Source: Bacteroidia bacterium (GTDB lineage: Bacteria; Bacteroidota; Bacteroidia; Flavobacteriales_D; Cryomorphaceae). From it: DNA of 64,000 nt. The stretch covers positions 682,001 to 746,000 of the forward strand of contig JAUICL010000001.1 in the NCBI GenBank assembly GCA_030427905.1. The letters run 5' to 3'. Every line of letters begins with the position of its first letter. Positions within the stretch are counted from its first letter, which is position 1. The notes under the pieces are model-generated. The model was given only the letters and a program-made list of their open reading frames with translations, did no database searches and was not told the origin of the DNA. This document shows positions 7,970 through 14,644 of the stretch, piece after piece. The position numbers and the translations under genes are program-made.

Positions 7970-8680
7970 TTAATTATTGTCGAAATTCTTGGGTTCAGCT
8001 TCAGAGATACGCTGTGGGTACACGGCGCGTATCGCTTTAATCTTGGGCTTGTCTTCTTCCTTAGCCGAGTTGAGCTCAGAGTAAGCTACTCCAAACTTCT
8101 CGTAAGATAGATCATCTCTTAATTGATTTACAGCAGAGCTCAATTCGTTTTGAACGGCGATGTAAGTCTCATAAGATGTACCTCTATCGTTTTGGAGAGA
8201 GATAAGTGCAGAAGCAGGTAGCTCGTCGTAGTCTCCTACAAGTTCGATTGCTATTTCCTTTTGCTCCCAGATTTTAAGCTTTTTCTTCAAGTCGCTGCTA
8301 CGCGGATTGTCGGCAAGTGCTTGTTTAATCAAGGCCAGATTTTCCTGCACTTTGGCTCGTGTAACACGAGTGAGTTCAGGTAGATCAGGGCTGTTTGTAG
8401 GGTTTGTATAGAACTCAATCGCACCAGCTTTCAAGTTTCTAATATCCATACGTTCACCTTCAACCAATAGTTGATTGTTACTGTTTACAAGTACTTCATA
8501 GACATTCCGCTGCTTTACCTCCGGTGGCTTCGGCTGATCCTCAGGCACAGGTGGTGGCAACTGACGAAGAATCCCAATGTCCTGGTCCATGGTTGTGGTA
8601 ACCAGGAAGAAAATAAGGAGCAAGAAGGCGATGTCGGCCATCGATCCTGCGTTTATTTCTTGTAATGGTCTTCTTGGCAT
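7970..8680 (-). CDS. ExbD/TolR family biopolymer transport protein (copy 1a)
   Basis: A 236-residue ExbD with N-terminus MPRRPLQEINAGS, helix ADIAFLLLIFFLVTTTM carrying D16, a proline-rich stretch (LPPPVPEDQPKPPE) and an extended periplasmic domain. The extra ~90 residues over classical ExbD include a charged helical region (about residues 115-145). It pairs with the short ExbD next to it; two-ExbD operons are common in Bacteroidota. It follows the four-helix membrane protein by 9 nt. Confidence 0.93.
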   Translation of the reverse strand: MPRRPLQEINAGSMADIAFLLLIFFLVTTTMDQDIGILRQLPPPVPEDQPKPPEVKQRNVYEVLVNSNNQLLVEGERMDIRNLKAGAIEFYTNPTNSPDLPELTRVTRAKVQENLALIKQALADNPRSSDLKKKLKIWEQKEIAIELVGDYDELPASALISLQNDRGTSYETYIAVQNELSSAVNQLRDDLSYEKFGVAYSELNSAKEEDKPKIKAIRAVYPQRISEAEPKNFDNN

Positions 8681-8689
8681 TGTGTTGTC

Positions 8690-9136
8690 TTATTTAAAGA
8701 TTCGCGACACCTCACCGATCAGTGCAGCACCGATTGCAATTACTACCAGGATGTACATGAAAATTAGTCCACCTTCACTCCACTTTGAAGTCTCAGCAGT
8801 GATCCCTTCAGGATACGTTGAGAGTACAGTGTCAGAAGCAAGGGAGTATCCAATCAATCCCAGAACTACAAATACTACAATTCCGATCAAGGTAGGGATT
8901 CGGTTTTTGATATCAGTAATGAAATACCACAAGCCAAATCCAACGGCAGCAACAGCTCCAATGATCAAAAGCACGTTAGTGAATTGAAGCGTTCCTGTAA
9001 CAAGGCTCTGGAAGCCTTCTGTATAGTGTTCAGATTCGTCGGCTACAAGCATACGGATGCAGAGGACGAACCCAACGATGCATACAACCGCTGCGAGGAC
9101 TGTAAGAACCGTATCGAGTTTCTTGCTCTTATCCAT
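8690..9136 (-). CDS. Four-helix membrane protein of the exbB operon
   Basis: A 148-residue protein of unknown function with four hydrophobic segments (about 8-28, 45-72, 78-100 and 122-142) joined by short loops, and no motif I recognise. It sits between exbB and the first exbD, 4 nt from exbB and 9 nt from exbD, so it is almost certainly co-expressed with the proton channel and may be an accessory subunit. A role in the complex is inferred only from position. Confidence 0.8.
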   Translation of the reverse strand: MDKSKKLDTVLTVLAAVVCIVGFVLCIRMLVADESEHYTEGFQSLVTGTLQFTNVLLIIGAVAAVGFGLWYFITDIKNRIPTLIGIVVFVVLGLIGYSLASDTVLSTYPEGITAETSKWSEGGLIFMYILVVIAIGAALIGEVSRIFK

Positions 9137-9140
9137 ATTA

Positions 9141-10001
9141 TTATGCCTTAGCTGATTTTTCTTTAAGAAGCATGTCGATCAATGTGATTGACGCATCTTC
9201 CATATTGTTTACAATTCCGTCTACTTTAGACACGATGTAGTTGTAGAATACTTGAAGTACGATAGCAACAACAAGACCAGATACCGTAGTAATCAAGGCT
9301 ACTTTAATACCCCCTGCTACTACACCTGGAGAGATGTTGTTTTCTGCTTCGATTGCGTCGAATGCACCGATCATACCGATTACCGTTCCCATGAACCCAA
9401 GCATAGGTGCTAGAGCGATGAAGAGTGAAATCCAAGAAAGACCTTTTTCCAAAAGACCCATTTGAACACCTCCGTAGGCAACAACTGATTTTTCAACCAT
9501 TTCGATCCCTTCGTCGTAACGCTCCAAACCTTGGTAGAAAATAGAAGCGATAGGCCCTTTTGTATTTCTACATACTTCTTTAGCAGCTTCGATTCCACCG
9601 CTAGCCAATGCATCTTCTACGTTCTTAAGTAGTTTATTCTTATTAGTCGTGGCCATGTTGAGGTAGATGATACGCTCAATACATAGTGCTAGACCAAGGA
9701 TAAAACAGATCAAAACCATGGCCATGAACTCGGGGCCACCATCGATGAATGTATCTTTTACATTCTGAGTAAAGCTTTTTTCCGGAGCATCTTCTTCCAT
9801 TGTGTCGGAAGATGAATCCATTTCAACTGGATCTTCATCCATTGTTGCCGTTGCTGGCTCATCAGCCTCCATGTCGGATTCTTCAACGTCAGTTGTCATT
9901 TCTGCGTTTTCCATATCCTCACCATCTTGGGCAAGAAGTGGCTGATTAATACCTGTGCTCATGATTCCGCAAAAGGCCAGGACAGTCAGTAGTTTTTTCA
10001 T
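9141..10001 (-). CDS. MotA/TolQ/ExbB proton channel family protein
   Basis: A 286-residue ExbB-type channel subunit. After an N-terminal signal-like helix (about 1-24) comes a very acidic, Met/Glu/Asp-rich segment (about 26-75). A membrane helix follows at about 89-110. The MotA/TolQ/ExbB core is at about 185-270, with the LGFMGTVIGMIGAF and GIKVALITTVSGLVVAIVLQ helices. The protein should convert proton-motive force into mechanical work with the ExbD proteins. It is the first gene of the operon, with a candidate promoter box 56 nt upstream. The acidic linker is unusual compared with E. coli ExbB. Confidence 0.93.
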   Translation of the reverse strand: MKKLLTVLAFCGIMSTGINQPLLAQDGEDMENAEMTTDVEESDMEADEPATATMDEDPVEMDSSSDTMEEDAPEKSFTQNVKDTFIDGGPEFMAMVLICFILGLALCIERIIYLNMATTNKNKLLKNVEDALASGGIEAAKEVCRNTKGPIASIFYQGLERYDEGIEMVEKSVVAYGGVQMGLLEKGLSWISLFIALAPMLGFMGTVIGMIGAFDAIEAENNISPGVVAGGIKVALITTVSGLVVAIVLQVFYNYIVSKVDGIVNNMEDASITLIDMLLKEKSAKA

Positions 10002-10057
10002 GGTTTTGAAATTGTGTTTTACTGAATTTTAAACAGTTCTAATTTTTAAATTGGTGA

Positions 10058-10065
10058 CAAATTTA
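10058..10065 (-). promoter_or_regulatory. Candidate -7 box TAAATTTG for the exbB operon
   Basis: Minus-strand match to TAnnTTTG, 56 nt before the exbB ATG, between exbB and the upstream tRNA gene. No clear -33 TTG. Confidence 0.5.
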
Positions 10066-10093
10066 AGCTAAATCTTATCTTTTAAAAGCATCG

Positions 10094-10180
10094 CGGAGAG
10101 GAAGGGATTCGAACCCCCGATCCCCTCTCGGGGAAACACGCTTTCCAGGCGTGCGCCTTAAACCACTCGGCCACCTCTCC
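10094..10180 (-). tRNA. tRNA-Ser (anticodon GGA)
   Basis: An 87-nt class II tRNA. The acceptor stem GGAGAGG pairs with CCTCTCC, with discriminator G as expected for serine. The anticodon stem CACGC/GCGTG encloses the loop CTGGAAA, giving anticodon GGA at 10144-10146, which reads UCC and UCU. The long variable arm (CCCCGAGAGGGG region) and the T-arm with GGTTCGAATCC are present. The 3' CCA is not encoded and must be added. It lies alone between exbB and ansA. Confidence 0.97.
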
Positions 10181-10262
10181 TAAATCACCCAAATGGTTAT
10201 TCCCCTAGGCGAACAGGGCGGCAAAATACGAAAAATCCCATTAGCCATAAAAATTAAACATT

Positions 10263-10287
10263 ACCAAATCGTTAATCGGTTTGGTTC
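10263..10287. other. Imperfect inverted repeat after ansA
   Basis: Nine-base arms ACCAAATCG and CGGTTTGGT flank TTAAT, just beyond the ansA stop. On the minus strand, the direction of ansA, one pair is mismatched and the following bases are only moderately T-rich, so a terminator role is weak. Confidence 0.3.
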
Positions 10288-10292
10288 ACTTG

Positions 10293-11324
10293 TTAAACGG
10301 TAATTTCACCGCAGGTATTGCTCCTAAAGGCTTGAGCAAAGTCTTTTCCCCTGATCCCCTTACCGAGTAGGTGCATGGTCTTGGCCAATGCGGCTTCTAT
10401 GACCATGTCGCCACCGCTTATAACGCCCGCTTTGCTTAGGGAAGTGCTGGTGGCATACCTTCCTTGGGTCACGCCTCCCGCTCGGCATTGGGTCACGTTT
10501 ATGATCAACAATCCGCCTTCTATTTTCTCATGAACCATCTCTGTAAACCACGAGTCGGTCATCGCATTTCCGCTACCGTAGGTTCGCATGATCACCACTT
10601 GAACGTCATTAAAATTTAATGCTGCTTCTACAATGTGCTGAGAAATTCCCGGGAACAAGGTGAGCACTACAACGGAATTGTCCATCGCTAAGCTCACATC
10701 CAAATCGCCTTGTGATGGCGGGAGAATATAGTCGCGGTTGTACTTAATCTGCACACCGGCTTCAGCCAGCGGCGGGTAGTTAGGAGATCGGAATGCCTCG
10801 AAGTGCTCAGCGTTGAATTTATATGTGCGATTGGCGCGATAGAGATGATATTCAAAGTAAATGGCGACTTCGGGCACTACAGGTTTGCCATCGTCATAAT
10901 CGCTGGCTATCTCCAAAGCGGTGATGATGTTTTCCTTCCCATCTGTGCGCACTACACCTATGGGGAGTTGCGAGCCTGTGAGGATAACCGGCTTAGCCAG
11001 ATTTTGGAGCATGAAGCTCAGCGCAGCACCCGTAAAAGCCATGGTATCGCTTCCGTGAAGGATTACAAATCCATCGTAATCATCATAACTGTCCTTTATA
11101 ATTGTGGCTATTTCCTTCCACTCGGCAATATTCATATTACTCGAATCGATGGGGTGGGCTATCGAAGTGGCATCAACCTGGCAAGCGAGCAAACCAATTT
11201 CCGGGATATGCTTCTCCAGTTGGGCAAAGTCAAAGGGTTTCAAAGCTCCCGACTCTGAATCCTTGATCATTCCAATGGTTCCGCCGGTATATATAATGAG
11301 TACTTTGCTTTGTTCTTTGGTCAT
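10293..11324 (-). CDS. ansA: Type I L-asparaginase
   Basis: A 343-residue asparaginase that hydrolyses asparagine to aspartate and ammonia. The two active-site threonine motifs are visible: IYTGGTIGMI near residue 14 and LHGSDTMAFTGAALSF near residue 90, where the usual HGTDTM is HGSDTM. There is no signal peptide, so a cytoplasmic type I enzyme fits. Its start overlaps the stop of the TatD-family gene by 4 nt, so both are probably translated from one mRNA. Confidence 0.94.
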   Translation of the reverse strand: MTKEQSKVLIIYTGGTIGMIKDSESGALKPFDFAQLEKHIPEIGLLACQVDATSIAHPIDSSNMNIAEWKEIATIIKDSYDDYDGFVILHGSDTMAFTGAALSFMLQNLAKPVILTGSQLPIGVVRTDGKENIITALEIASDYDDGKPVVPEVAIYFEYHLYRANRTYKFNAEHFEAFRSPNYPPLAEAGVQIKYNRDYILPPSQGDLDVSLAMDNSVVVLTLFPGISQHIVEAALNFNDVQVVIMRTYGSGNAMTDSWFTEMVHEKIEGGLLIINVTQCRAGGVTQGRYATSTSLSKAGVISGGDMVIEAALAKTMHLLGKGIRGKDFAQAFRSNTCGEITV

Positions 11325-12085
11325 AGCTGGAATAGTTTTCGAGCGTTTTCAGAAGTGATGTGATCAATCTTCGAAAGTGGCTGATCGAATACTTCGGCTA
11401 ATTTTTTGGCGACGAGAGCCGTATAGGCCGTTTCATTTCGCTTTCCCCGATAAGGTGCTGGGGTGAGATAGGGCGCATCCGTTTCGAGGATAACCCGATT
11501 CAAATCGACACCTTCCAAAACCTTGTCGAGCCCACTGTTTTTAAATGTGACCACCCCACCAATTCCGATGTAGAAGTTGGGGTAGGAAAGGGCTTTTTCG
11601 AGCTGAGCTTTATTTCCAGTAAAGCAATGGAATACGCCGCTCAATCGCTCGTCGTAGTGAGCATCGAGCACTTCGAAAATCTCATCGAAAGAGTCGCGTG
11701 CGTGGATCACGATAGGTAGCTGGCGTTCTTTGGCCCAGTTGATCTGAATGGCAAAAGCTTCTTTTTGCTCTGCCACAAAAGTTTTGTCCCAGTAAAGATC
11801 TATTCCGATTTCACCCACAGCACAATATTCACCAGAGTCTAGCTCCTTGCGAATGGTATCGAGCTGAGCACCATAGTCGGCATCCACATTGCAAGGGTGA
11901 AGCCCCATCATTCCTTTCACCTGATTAGGCCACTTTTCCATCATTGACTTTACAGCCGCTATGGTCGATACATCGATGTTGGGAAGCAATGTGAGCTCAA
12001 CACCTTCTTCAAGTGCTCTAGCCATACAAGCGTCTCGGTCTTCATCAAAAGCATCGAGGTACATATGTGAATGGGTGTCGATCAT
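11321..12085 (-). CDS. tatD: TatD family metal-dependent deoxyribonuclease/hydrolase
   Basis: A 254-residue TIM-barrel metal hydrolase. Metal-binding motifs run in family order: DTHSHMY at the N-terminus, GEIGIDLYWD, IVIHARDSFDE, GVFHCFTG and LETDAPYLTP. TatD proteins are 3'-5' exonucleases linked to DNA repair; this could be the TatD or YcfH/YjjV type, which cannot be separated by eye. It overlaps ansA by 4 nt at its 3' end and diverges from the GT9 gene. Confidence 0.93.
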   Translation of the reverse strand: MIDTHSHMYLDAFDEDRDACMARALEEGVELTLLPNIDVSTIAAVKSMMEKWPNQVKGMMGLHPCNVDADYGAQLDTIRKELDSGEYCAVGEIGIDLYWDKTFVAEQKEAFAIQINWAKERQLPIVIHARDSFDEIFEVLDAHYDERLSGVFHCFTGNKAQLEKALSYPNFYIGIGGVVTFKNSGLDKVLEGVDLNRVILETDAPYLTPAPYRGKRNETAYTALVAKKLAEVFDQPLSKIDHITSENARKLFQL

Positions 12086-12123
12086 GATTCTGTCAAAAAT
12101 TTATGCAAATGACGTAAATCGGT

Positions 12124-12131
12124 TACATTTG
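12124..12131 (+). promoter_or_regulatory. Candidate -7 box TACATTTG for the GT9 gene
   Basis: Exact TAnnTTTG match, 18 nt before the TTG start codon, in the divergent gap to tatD. It supports the downstream start at 12150 over earlier in-frame starts. Confidence 0.5.
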
Positions 12132-12149
12132 AAAAAATGCTTTTTCACC

Positions 12150-13136
12150 TTGACAAAGGTCCTTGTAATCCGCTTTAGTTCCATCGGCGATATCGTCTTG
12201 ACCACACCAGTGGTTCGCAATCTCAAAGAACAGATGTACGGTGGAGTCGAAATCCATTATTTAACGAAGTCAGCCTACCGCTCTATCGTGGAGCCAAACC
12301 CGTATGTTGAGTACGTGCACACCATTGAAAAGAGTACCCGCGAAGTGATCGATGAGCTAAAGGCACTCGATTTTGACTACATCATAGACTTACACCGAAA
12401 CATCCGCACGGCTCAGGTGAAGCGGAAGTTGAAGATTCTAGACTTTTCTTTCGATAAACTGAATTGGAAAAAGTGGCTCTGGGTGAACTTGGGGATCAAT
12501 AGGATGCCGGACATTCACATTGTGGATCGATACATGGAAACCCTCAAGGCCTTTGGAATCGAAAACGACAATCGGGGTCTTGACTTTTTTTGGAAGGAAG
12601 ATGAGAAAGATATGAAGCTCACCATTCCAGAATCGCACCAGAATGGATTTGTGGCGGTGAGCATAGGTGCTGCTCATTGGCGAAAAAGGCCCAAGCAAGA
12701 GCAATACGTCAAAATAATCCAGGCTTTGGACTACCCAGTCGTGCTTTTGGGAGGGCCTAGTGAAGCTGAATTGGGTGAAGAAATTGCCCGAGAATGTGGA
12801 GACCTAGCCTTGAATATGGCGGGGAAGTCGAGTTTGGGAGAGACAGCTCATTGGCTTAAAGAGAGCAATCTCGTGATCACTCCAGATACGGGAGTCATGC
12901 ATATCGCCGCCGCTCTCAAAAAACCGATTATTTCACTCTGGGCCGCTACGGTGCCAGAATTTGGGATGTATCCGTACCAAAACGACGCCCTGAACAAAAT
13001 GGTTGGAGCCACGCATCTTTCAAAACGGCCTTGCTCAAAATTGGGAACGAAGTGTAAGTACAAACCCTGCAAGTGTATTGATGAAATACCCGTGCAAGAA
13101 GCAATCGACTCAGCGCTTACTCAAATAAAGCCTTAA
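12150..13136 (+). CDS. Glycosyltransferase family 9 (heptosyltransferase-like)
   Basis: A 328-residue GT9 protein. I choose the TTG that gives MTKVLVIRFSSIGDIVLTTP, the canonical GT9 N-terminus; the frame is open upstream into tatD but earlier starts would add an unrelated extension. C-terminal motifs include VVLLGGPSEAELGEE, a GKSSLGETAHWLK helix and VITPDTGVMHIAAALKKP, typical of ADP-heptose:LPS heptosyltransferases. A cysteine-rich tail (CSKLGTKCKYKPCKC) follows. The donor sugar is not provable from sequence. A role in LPS core assembly is likely, in line with nearby kdsB. Its 3' end overlaps the convergent thioesterase gene by 20 nt. Confidence 0.9.
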   Translation: MTKVLVIRFSSIGDIVLTTPVVRNLKEQMYGGVEIHYLTKSAYRSIVEPNPYVEYVHTIEKSTREVIDELKALDFDYIIDLHRNIRTAQVKRKLKILDFSFDKLNWKKWLWVNLGINRMPDIHIVDRYMETLKAFGIENDNRGLDFFWKEDEKDMKLTIPESHQNGFVAVSIGAAHWRKRPKQEQYVKIIQALDYPVVLLGGPSEAELGEEIARECGDLALNMAGKSSLGETAHWLKESNLVITPDTGVMHIAAALKKPIISLWAATVPEFGMYPYQNDALNKMVGATHLSKRPCSKLGTKCKYKPCKCIDEIPVQEAIDSALTQIKP

Positions 13137-13629
13137 GTTCTGTCGCATCTTCAGGCTTCATGCGTTTGGCTAGGATCAAGCCGAGTTGTCTACGGCGCAA
13201 TGCCCCAGCAAATCGCTCTTTTTCGAGATCGGTCTCAGGTACCAGTTCCGGAACATTGATTGGGTGACCAACTTGGTCTACCGCCACAAAACTGTAAATG
13301 GCTTCGTTGCACTTGGTGCGCTTCCCCGTCCGATGATTCTCAACATACACATCCAGAAAGGTCTCCATAGAAGAAGAAAAGGAACGCGTCACTTTTGACT
13401 CGATGGTAACGATGTCTCCAAGCTTAATTGGTCGATCGAATGAAACGTGATTTACCGCTGCCGTAACAACTACGCGGCGACAGTGGCGCTGAGCCGAGAT
13501 AGCCGCATTGATGTCCATCCAATTTAGGAGTTGTCCTCCCATCAGATTTCCCAGTGTGTTGGTGTCGTTGGGAAGTACAATTTTTGAAGTGGAAGCAAAA
13601 GTGTCCTTGGCAAATTTTTGTTCTCTCAT
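13117..13629 (-). CDS. Hotdog-fold acyl-CoA thioesterase
   Basis: A 170-residue acyl-CoA hydrolase of the YciA/BACH group. The start is placed at the ATG giving MREQKFAKDTF; an in-frame upstream ATG at 13713 would add 28 residues rich in basic residues and overlap the hemJ start region. The hotdog core includes NTLGNLMGGQLLNWMD with the catalytic-type aspartate, then ISAQRHCRRVVVTAAVNHVSF and LGDIVTIESKV. The ending is basic. Substrate chain length is unknown. A TATCTTTG box lies 18 nt upstream. Confidence 0.9.
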   Translation of the reverse strand: MREQKFAKDTFASTSKIVLPNDTNTLGNLMGGQLLNWMDINAAISAQRHCRRVVVTAAVNHVSFDRPIKLGDIVTIESKVTRSFSSSMETFLDVYVENHRTGKRTKCNEAIYSFVAVDQVGHPINVPELVPETDLEKERFAGALRRRQLGLILAKRMKPEDATELKALFE

Positions 13630-13647
13630 GGTTTCCGGTTTGCGAGA

Positions 13648-13655
13648 CAAAGATA
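13648..13655 (-). promoter_or_regulatory. Candidate -7 box TATCTTTG for the thioesterase
   Basis: Minus-strand match to TAnnTTTG, 18 nt before the preferred ATG at 13629. It lies inside the longer alternative reading, which argues for the shorter start. Confidence 0.5.
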
Positions 13656-13699
13656 CATGCAATACATTCAGAACCCTGCCAATCAATCGCACTCTTTTA

Positions 13700-13707
13700 T
13701 ACATTTG
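13700..13707 (+). promoter_or_regulatory. Candidate -7 box TACATTTG for hemJ
   Basis: Exact TAnnTTTG match only 5 nt before the hemJ ATG, implying a transcript with almost no 5' leader. Confidence 0.55.
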
Positions 13708-13712
13708 TTGCA

Positions 13713-14261
13713 ATGGACAACCTTTTGCTTACAGCCAAAGCGCTTCACATCATATTTGTCGTTTCCTGGTTCGCGGGCTTGTTTTACATCCCGCGGCTTT
13801 ACATATATATAGTGGAAGCAAAATCGCTAGCGCCTGAAGCACGATTGGCAGTAACCAATCAACTAAAGCTAATGGCAAAGCGGTTGTGGTTTATCATCAC
13901 CTGGCCGGCGGCAATCATCGCGGTACTGTCAGCATTGATTATGCTTTGGGTTTACCCGCCTTACCTTCAGGCGCCGTGGATGCACGTTAAGCTCGGATTT
14001 GTGGTTTTGCTTATCGTTTACCACATTTCACTTCACGTGATGTACAAGAAAATTCAAGCCGACACATTCAACTGGACGAGCACAAGGCTGCGTTTTTACA
14101 ACGAGCTAGCCACCATCTTGCTTTTCGCCATTGTATTTACCGTGGTATTCAAAAACACCATGTCGTGGGCATACGGGGCGGGTGGGATTATAGTGCTCGG
14201 TGTTGTTTTGAGCTTGGCTATTATGGCCTACAAAAAATATCGTAAAAAGAAGGCTAGTTAA
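13713..14261 (+). CDS. hemJ: Protoporphyrinogen IX oxidase HemJ
   Basis: A 182-residue membrane enzyme (UPF0093/HemJ) that oxidises protoporphyrinogen IX to protoporphyrin IX in heme synthesis. The start ATG gives the family N-terminus with KALHIIFVVSWFAGLFYIPR, whose histidine and arginine are conserved. A second conserved block, WMHVKLGFVVLLIVYH, follows near residues 89-104. Four to five helices are apparent. The reading frame is open earlier, but that part is antisense to the thioesterase gene. Its 3' end overlaps the convergent STAS-like gene by 8 nt. Heme supply fits the cytochrome-rich window. Confidence 0.93.
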   Translation: MDNLLLTAKALHIIFVVSWFAGLFYIPRLYIYIVEAKSLAPEARLAVTNQLKLMAKRLWFIITWPAAIIAVLSALIMLWVYPPYLQAPWMHVKLGFVVLLIVYHISLHVMYKKIQADTFNWTSTRLRFYNELATILLFAIVFTVVFKNTMSWAYGAGGIIVLGVVLSLAIMAYKKYRKKKAS

Positions 14262-14637
14262 TAAACCCCATCAACCATTCTCTGGCTTCTTCTTCGGTTT
14301 TGAAGAGTTGAGTTGGTCGCTGCGGCTGATTGAACCGAACGAAAAAATTGGCTGTCATCTGATGGGAATAGTGCTTGGTGACAATCGCATCAGCTACAAT
14401 CTGATCTGTGATACTGCCTTGGGATACCAAGTCTCTCGCTTCTTGATTTAAAGTCGCTTTTTCATCAGCTGTTACCAGAAGGCATCTACCTTCAGGCATT
14501 TCCATATGTATGGTGTCGAAAATAGCTTTGATCTGATCTGGGTCAATCGTTTGATCTTTGTACAGATGTAGATTGACAATTCCTCCCTCGTCCAAGGTCA
14601 GTGAACAAGTTTTGAGGTCTATTTTTTTTGCAGGCAT
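14254..14637 (-). CDS. STAS/SEC14-like domain protein
   Basis: A 127-residue soluble protein. An alternating strand-helix pattern, an EARDLVSQG segment, a NFFVRFNQPQRPTQLF strand and the closing EEAREWLMGF helix resemble the Bacteroidota STAS/SEC14-like family. No catalytic residue or serine phosphorylation site can be assigned. It begins 7 nt after the HU/SPOR gene and is likely in the same transcript. Function unknown. Confidence 0.75.
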   Translation of the reverse strand: MPAKKIDLKTCSLTLDEGGIVNLHLYKDQTIDPDQIKAIFDTIHMEMPEGRCLLVTADEKATLNQEARDLVSQGSITDQIVADAIVTKHYSHQMTANFFVRFNQPQRPTQLFKTEEEAREWLMGFIN

Positions 14638-14644
14638 GGTGTGG

